This document shows positions 39,266-43,458 of a stretch of 43,458 nt of DNA, piece after piece. The translations under genes were made by a program, and so were the position numbers. How positions within the stretch are numbered: the stretch's first letter is position 1; every line of letters starts with the position of its first letter. Origin of the DNA: an uncultured Oscillospiraceae bacterium (GTDB lineage: Bacteria > Bacillota > Clostridia > Oscillospirales > Oscillospiraceae); NCBI GenBank assembly GCA_944385705.1, contig CALWYF010000017.1, positions 1 through 43,458 on the forward strand, read 5' to 3'. The notes beneath the pieces are model-generated. The model did not search any database. It had not been told where the DNA came from and saw nothing but the letters and a program-made list of their open reading frames with translations.

Positions 39266-40527
39266 AGCATGCTTCTGCATAGACTGTTCACCTGCCGGTA
39301 TATTTCCTCCGGCTCCTCTCCTATAAAGAATTGACCGTTTTCGTAGAGGACACGGCCGTTTACCATGGTCAGGCGCACGTTCTCCTTGGAGCCGGAATAG
39401 ACCAGATTTTTGGGGATATTGAGAAGCGGCTGCATGTTGGGCCGGTGGAGATCGATGACGCAGAGGTCCGCCTTCTTCCCCGGGGCGATGTCGTCGCAAT
39501 CGGCAAGTCCCATGGCATAGGCGCCGCCCACACAGGCCATGGTGAGCATGTCTTCCGCCTTGCCGGCGGCGGCGTCCATAAGGCTGAGCTTCTGCATGCA
39601 GCTGGCAAGATACATCTCCCGGAACATGTCCAGGGCATTGTTGCTGGCGGCCCCGTCGGTGCCGATGGCCATGGGCACACCGGCGGCCAAAAGCTTGTCC
39701 ACCGGGGCAATGCCGCTGGCAAGCTTCACGTTGGAGGCGGGGTTGGTCACGGCGTAGATGCCCTTGCGGGCAAAGAGCTCTATGTCCTCCTCACTCATCC
39801 ACACGCAGTGGAAGCCGCCGCCGCCGTAGCGGAACAGACCCATCCTGTCCAGCAGCTGGGGCGGGGTGAGGCCGTGACGCTCAATGCAGCCTTCCACTTC
39901 GGTCTTGGTCTCACAGCAGTGCATATAGCAGGGGGCCTGATACTTCTCTGCCAGGGAGGCCATATACTCCATGCGCTGAAGACTGGTGGTGTATTCGGCG
40001 TGGATGCCAAGCTTGTAGCTCACCAGCTCATTGTAGTTGTTGAAGCGCAGGTATTCCCGCTCAATGTTGGTGGGGTCGGCGTCAAAGTCGTTCATGGCCG
40101 AGCAGATGACGGTGCGAAAGCCGCAGTCCACATTGGCCTTGGCGTAGGCCTCGTTGTAAAAATACATGTCGAAACTGGCGGTAATGCCGGAGGAGAGGTA
40201 TTCCATGATGCCCAGGCGGGTGAACTGGTATATGGCCTCCGGGGTCAGCTTGGCCTCATAGGGAAAGACCTTGTTGTACATCCAGTCCTGCAGGGGCAAG
40301 TCGTCGGCATAGGAGCGGAGGAAGACCATGGCGGTGTGGGTATGGGCGTCCTTGAAACCGGGCATCAGCAAATCGCCCTTCAGGTCTATCTGCCGCTGAA
40401 AGGCGGGCATATCCTCCCTGGCCGGGCCCACGTAGACAATAGAGCTTCCGTCCACCCAGACCTCATCGTCGCTGAGTTTTATGCCGCCGCCGAAGCTGAG
40501 AGTTTTTCCGTTGTAAAATCTTATCAT
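39262..40527 (-). CDS. Amidohydrolase, MTA/SAH deaminase-like (TRZ/ATZ family)
   Basis: This 421-residue metal-dependent hydrolase follows the plan of 5-methylthioadenosine/S-adenosylhomocysteine deaminases and related chlorohydrolase-family enzymes. The zinc-binding HTHTAMVFLRSYADDLPLQDWM comes after a small N-terminal beta domain. Then come HAEYTTS, the metal-site CYMHCCETKTEVEGC, HCVWMSEEDI, GTDGAASNNALDMFREM and DLCVIDLHRP near the C terminus. It probably deaminates a purine nucleoside-type compound, though guanine-like or other heterocycles remain possible. The ATG at 40527 follows GGAGG. It stands between gatD and the PHP gene in a leftward operon. Confidence 0.88.
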   Translation of the reverse strand: MIRFYNGKTLSFGGGIKLSDDEVWVDGSSIVYVGPAREDMPAFQRQIDLKGDLLMPGFKDAHTHTAMVFLRSYADDLPLQDWMYNKVFPYEAKLTPEAIYQFTRLGIMEYLSSGITASFDMYFYNEAYAKANVDCGFRTVICSAMNDFDADPTNIEREYLRFNNYNELVSYKLGIHAEYTTSLQRMEYMASLAEKYQAPCYMHCCETKTEVEGCIERHGLTPPQLLDRMGLFRYGGGGFHCVWMSEEDIELFARKGIYAVTNPASNVKLASGIAPVDKLLAAGVPMAIGTDGAASNNALDMFREMYLASCMQKLSLMDAAAGKAEDMLTMACVGGAYAMGLADCDDIAPGKKADLCVIDLHRPNMQPLLNIPKNLVYSGSKENVRLTMVNGRVLYENGQFFIGEEPEEIYRQVNSLCRSML

Positions 40528-40546
40528 CTGTGTCCTCCAAAGAATG

Positions 40547-41272
40547 TCAGAGCTTGGCGCACATCTCGTCGTGAGCCAGCAGTTCAAAGCTGTCGTCCAG
40601 GGGCAAAAGCTCTGCGGAGCCGTACTTCCGCTCCAGAGCTGTCTTCAGTATCAAGTCACAAAGCTCCGGGTTCTTGGGCAGCAGGGGACCGTGGCTGTAG
40701 GTGCCGAAGACGTTTTTATAGTGGGCGCCCTCGCTGCCGTCCTCTCCGTTGTTGCCGTAGCCGGAGAGCACTTTACCCAGGGGTTCCAGGCCGCTGCCCA
40801 GCCAGGTCTTGCCGCTGTGGTTTTCAAAGCCCACCACCACGCTGCCCCCTGCCGAGGGGGAACACTGGAATTTGTAGTTGCCTATCATGCGCTTCACCGA
40901 GCCCTTGGTGTACAGGTCCAGAGCGCCGATAAAGTCGCAGCGCTTGCCGTCATAGGTCTCGTAGTAGCTGCCCAGCATCTGGTAGCCGCCGCAGATGGTG
41001 AGGAAGGTAACGCCGTCCTCGATGGCGGCTTTTATCTCCTTGTCCTTGCCCCGGTGCAGGTCTGAGAGCAGCACCTGCTGCTCAAAGTCCTGGCCGCCGC
41101 CTATGAATACCAGGTCGAAGCCGGCCAGGGAGCGGCTGTCCCCAATGGGCAGCTTGGTCACCGAGGCATCTATGCCGCGCCATTTAAGGCGCCTTGTCAT
41201 ACACAGCACATTGCCCCTGTCGCCATAGAGGTTCAGCACGTCCGGGTACATGTGACAGATTTTAAGCTCCAT
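40547..41272 (-). CDS. gatD: Lipid II isoglutaminyl synthase glutaminase subunit GatD
   Basis: A 241-residue class I glutamine amidotransferase of the cobyric acid synthase-like kind. It releases ammonia from glutamine for MurT, so that the pair amidates the D-glutamate of lipid II. The nucleophile is C94 (LTICGGYQ) and the histidine is H194 in TYSHGPLLPKN; these positions agree with GatD of other Firmicutes. The substrate loop ICHMYPDVLNLYGDRGN at the N terminus is characteristic. SD GGAGG; its start lies 12 bases after the murT stop. Confidence 0.96.
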   Translation of the reverse strand: MELKICHMYPDVLNLYGDRGNVLCMTRRLKWRGIDASVTKLPIGDSRSLAGFDLVFIGGGQDFEQQVLLSDLHRGKDKEIKAAIEDGVTFLTICGGYQMLGSYYETYDGKRCDFIGALDLYTKGSVKRMIGNYKFQCSPSAGGSVVVGFENHSGKTWLGSGLEPLGKVLSGYGNNGEDGSEGAHYKNVFGTYSHGPLLPKNPELCDLILKTALERKYGSAELLPLDDSFELLAHDEMCAKL

Positions 41273-41284
41273 AACAGCGCCTCC

Positions 41285-42658
41285 TTATTCCCAAAATTCG
41301 CTGCCGCCGCAGTGGCTTATGACCACTTCCCGCAGCTCCAGCATGGCGGTGTAGGTGGGCATGATGAACACCGGCTCTTCCTGCTGCTCTATCCAGCTTA
41401 CCAGCTTTTCGTAGCTGCGCTCCGTCTCTATATACTCCGGGGCTATGCCTGCGTATTTTATCCGCAGGGCCATGTCCGAGGCCCGGTCGCCGGAGACCAC
41501 CACCTTTTCCAGATAGCCGGAGAGCTTGCTGAGCCCCTCAAAGTCTGCGTCCCATATCCAGGAGATGTCCGTGCCGTCGGCACTGCGGTCGTTGAGGCAG
41601 ACCACCAGAATGAATTTCTCCCGAACATTTTCCAGGAATTCTATGACCTGGTTGCAGCCGGCGGGATTTTTCACCAGCATCATCCTGGTGCCCCCCTTGC
41701 CCAGCCGGAAGCGCTCCATGCGCCCGAAGCCGCACTGGAAATCGGCCAGGGCATCGATGGCGGCCCGGGCTCCAAGGCCCATTTCAGAGACAGCGGCCAC
41801 GGCGCCGATGGCGTTGTAGATGTTGTACATGGCGGGCAGGTTCACCGTGACCATGTGCTTTTCGCCCCGGATGTCCATGATAAGGCTGCTGCTGTCTGCA
41901 CCCTGGGAGAGTATCTCCGTCACGGCGTAGTCGGCCTTGTGGCGGCGGTAACCGCAGCGTGGGCAGCTGAAGCCTCCCAGATGGCCGTAGCTTATATAGT
42001 CGTAATCGTATTCCGCCTTGCAGCGGATGCAGTGGGTAGCGTCGGATATCTCCGGCTTGGGCCGGGAGGGAACGGCGCCTTTTTCTATGCCGAAGTAGAC
42101 TACAGGGTTAGGCAGGTCCAAAGCCAGGGAGGAGGTGAGGGAGCAGTCGGCATTGAGGCAGAGCTTTGCCTGGGGTATGGGCTCCAGGGCGGCGTGGATA
42201 TTCTCCAGAGTGTGGGTCACTTCCCCGTAGCGGTCCAGCTGGTCTCGGAAGAGGTTGGTCACCACCACCACCTGGGGCCTGAGCTGGGGAAAGACTCTGC
42301 GGGCCGCCGCCTCGTCGCACTCTATAACGGCATATTCCTTCCGGCATTTGCCGGTGAGGCTGCTGTTCATCACAAATTCCGTGGTTATGCCGCTTATGAG
42401 GTTTGCCCCGGAGCGGTTGGCAAAGTAGCTCTTGCCCTGCTCCAGAAAGGCCTGCTCCACCATGCGGGAGCTGGTGGTCTTGCCGTTGGTACCGGTGATG
42501 GCCACGGTTTTTACTCCTTTGGAGACTATGGAGAGAAGTTCCGGGCAAACTTTCAGGGCTATGCGCCCGGGCATGGCGGTGCCGCCCCGATGAACAAGGC
42601 GGGAGAAGGCCCTCAGCAGCTTGCAGATTATTATTGCTATTATGGTTTTCAGCTTCAT
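41285..42658 (-). CDS. murT: Lipid II isoglutaminyl synthase Mur-ligase subunit MurT
   Basis: A 457-residue Mur ligase family enzyme that activates the D-glutamate carboxyl of lipid II and, with ammonia from GatD, makes D-isoglutamine, important for peptidoglycan cross-linking. ATP-binding GTNGKTT is at residues 56-62. A four-cysteine zinc ribbon lies in the middle (CIRC and CPRCGYRR), the feature that separates MurT from MurC-F. The C-terminal DUF1727-type part carries MLVKNPAGCNQVIEF. The N terminus (MKLKTIIAIIICKLLRAFSR) may associate with the membrane. Confidence 0.96.
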   Translation of the reverse strand: MKLKTIIAIIICKLLRAFSRLVHRGGTAMPGRIALKVCPELLSIVSKGVKTVAITGTNGKTTSSRMVEQAFLEQGKSYFANRSGANLISGITTEFVMNSSLTGKCRKEYAVIECDEAAARRVFPQLRPQVVVVTNLFRDQLDRYGEVTHTLENIHAALEPIPQAKLCLNADCSLTSSLALDLPNPVVYFGIEKGAVPSRPKPEISDATHCIRCKAEYDYDYISYGHLGGFSCPRCGYRRHKADYAVTEILSQGADSSSLIMDIRGEKHMVTVNLPAMYNIYNAIGAVAAVSEMGLGARAAIDALADFQCGFGRMERFRLGKGGTRMMLVKNPAGCNQVIEFLENVREKFILVVCLNDRSADGTDISWIWDADFEGLSKLSGYLEKVVVSGDRASDMALRIKYAGIAPEYIETERSYEKLVSWIEQQEEPVFIMPTYTAMLELREVVISHCGGSEFWE

Positions 42659-42709
42659 GATTTCAACTCCCTCAGCAGGAAGAATGTTTTACATTTCCGG
42701 ATTCAGGCT

Positions 42710-43180
42710 TTACAGGTCCTGTATAGAACAGATTATGCCGCCGTTATCAAAAATTTCCACCAGGGCCCAGGTGAGTTTCTGTCCCTTGCCGGCGGTGCCG
42801 GGGTTAAGCACGGTGACACCACCAACTTCCTGATAGAGAGGACGGTGGGTGTGGCCGAACATAGCCAGCTTGCAGTCCTGTTCCTGGGCGGCATAGACCA
42901 GGGAGTCCACCCGGTCGTAATCCACGTTGTACAGGTGGCCGTGGGTGATAAAGGCCTTCACCGGCCCCAGCTGCACCGTGTCGGAAGCGGGGGAGATGGG
43001 AGCAAGGTCACAGTTGCCGCATACATTGTACATAGGGATATCGGGGAACTGCTGGGCGATGGCCCGGGCGTCCCGTTCGTGGTCACCCAGGTGGATTATC
43101 ACGTCGGGGCGGCAGCGGCGCACTGCCTCCAGGCACAGGGCGATATTGGTGTGAGTATCGGAAAAAACGGCAGCTTTCAT
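42710..43180 (-). CDS. YfcE/MJ0936-type metallophosphoesterase
   Basis: A 156-residue calcineurin-like phosphoesterase with the full set of metal motifs: FSDTHTN (D8, H10), HLGDHERD, VCGNCD, FITHGH and FGHTHRP. Such small enzymes cleave phosphodiesters such as cyclic nucleotides or bis(p-nitrophenyl) phosphate analogues in vitro; natural substrates are mostly unknown. AAAGGAAC precedes the ATG at 43180; a longer frame to 43384 has no SD and runs through the opposite gene's start. It lies 51 bases before murT and may lead the operon. Confidence 0.93.
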   Translation of the reverse strand: MKAAVFSDTHTNIALCLEAVRRCRPDVIIHLGDHERDARAIAQQFPDIPMYNVCGNCDLAPISPASDTVQLGPVKAFITHGHLYNVDYDRVDSLVYAAQEQDCKLAMFGHTHRPLYQEVGGVTVLNPGTAGKGQKLTWALVEIFDNGGIICSIQDL

Positions 43181-43248
43181 AGTAAAGTTCCTTTCGTAAT
43201 CATCAGTAAGATTAATGAATATAATAGAACGAACGGGAGTGAGTTTCA

Positions 43249-43458
43249 ATGCAAAATTTTGAAGAATTGGGTCGGGAGCTGGACCGCCGGGGCAAGACGG
43301 ATAAGCTGAAAGCCCTGGCAGACAGTCAGGAGGTGCAGAAGCTGGGAAAGATGATAGACCCGGCGGCAATGGAGCGGGCCGCAAAGAGCGGCGATGGCGA
43401 TGCCATCAGGAGCCTTTTGAGCTCTGTGCTCAGCACCCAGGAGGGGCAGAGACTGGCC
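43249..43458 (+). CDS. Start of an unrecognised gene (3' end off the window)
   Basis: The frame runs 70 codons from the ATG at 43249 to the last base without a stop, after GGGAGTG. The protein begins MQNFEELGRELDRRGKTDKL and is charged and helical in feel, rich in Lys, Glu and Ala (SQEVQKLGKMIDPAAMERAAKSG). It has no signal peptide. I do not recognise it. TATAAT at 43220-43225 could be its -10, but no good -35 was found at the right distance. Confidence 0.65.
   Translation, partial: MQNFEELGRELDRRGKTDKLKALADSQEVQKLGKMIDPAAMERAAKSGDGDAIRSLLSSVLSTQEGQRLA

Overview
The window reads as a contig from a moderately GC-rich, Gram-positive gut-type anaerobe of the class Clostridia, most likely of the Oscillospiraceae kind. 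This is inferred from gene content (AddAB rather than RecBCD, the MurT/GatD lipid II amidation pair, a zinc-type L31, clostridial ECF/anti-sigma and TRAP arrangements). No 16S rRNA or other species marker is present. Bases 1-22 are not genomic: they equal the 3' end of the Illumina TruSeq read-1 adapter, so the first gene is cut by a library artefact.

Layout. 23-2905: a truncated lipoprotein with a solute-binding-like domain, then an iron-sulfur-flavoprotein-like oxidoreductase divergent from a MerR regulator, with a textbook MerR operator between them. 2927-10051: addB, addA and rpmE. 10225-14698: a TAXI-type TRAP transporter (receptor plus fused membrane subunit) divergent from a LysR regulator. 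14762-22563: one tight nine-gene operon read leftwards, encoding a WecE-type aminotransferase, a GT-C-like membrane glycosyltransferase, a GNAT acetyltransferase, two ArnC-like polyprenyl-phosphate glycosyltransferases, two ArnE/ArnF-like small membrane proteins, an ATP-grasp ligase and ProC. 22901-33235: a LacI regulator and a uronate catabolism locus (DctPQM-type TRAP transporter, KduI, an aldolase-VOC fusion, KdgK, a KduD-type SDR, a zinc dehydrogenase), interrupted by an opposite-strand gene of unknown function. 33528-35797: an ECF sigma factor with a very large anti-sigma-like partner. 36041-38272: a MATE exporter and a lipoprotein. 38423-43180: a leftward operon with a YfcE-like phosphoesterase, MurT, GatD, an amidohydrolase and a PHP phosphoesterase. 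43249-end: the start of an unrecognised gene.

How the parts work together. The uronate locus encodes uptake and the chain DKI -> DKII -> KDG -> KDPG -> pyruvate + glyceraldehyde 3-phosphate, used when pectin or glycosaminoglycan oligosaccharides are degraded. Tandem LacI-type operators lie ahead of it, and its codon use resembles that of the ribosomal protein gene here, suggesting high expression. The 14762-22563 operon has the parts of a membrane glycosylation route: make a nucleotide 4-amino sugar, acylate it, load it on undecaprenyl phosphate, flip it, and transfer it outside. It resembles the Gram-negative Arn (lipid A aminoarabinose) logic, but in an organism expected to lack lipid A and with an added ATP-grasp ligase and ProC. 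It is the best candidate here for an undescribed system.

A second unusual signal is a family of intergenic repeats (two tandem copies at 31835-32100 and a diverged relative at 33291-33410) whose hairpin stems differ in sequence but keep their pairing around a conserved loop. No tRNA, rRNA, CRISPR array, insertion sequence or prophage was recognised.
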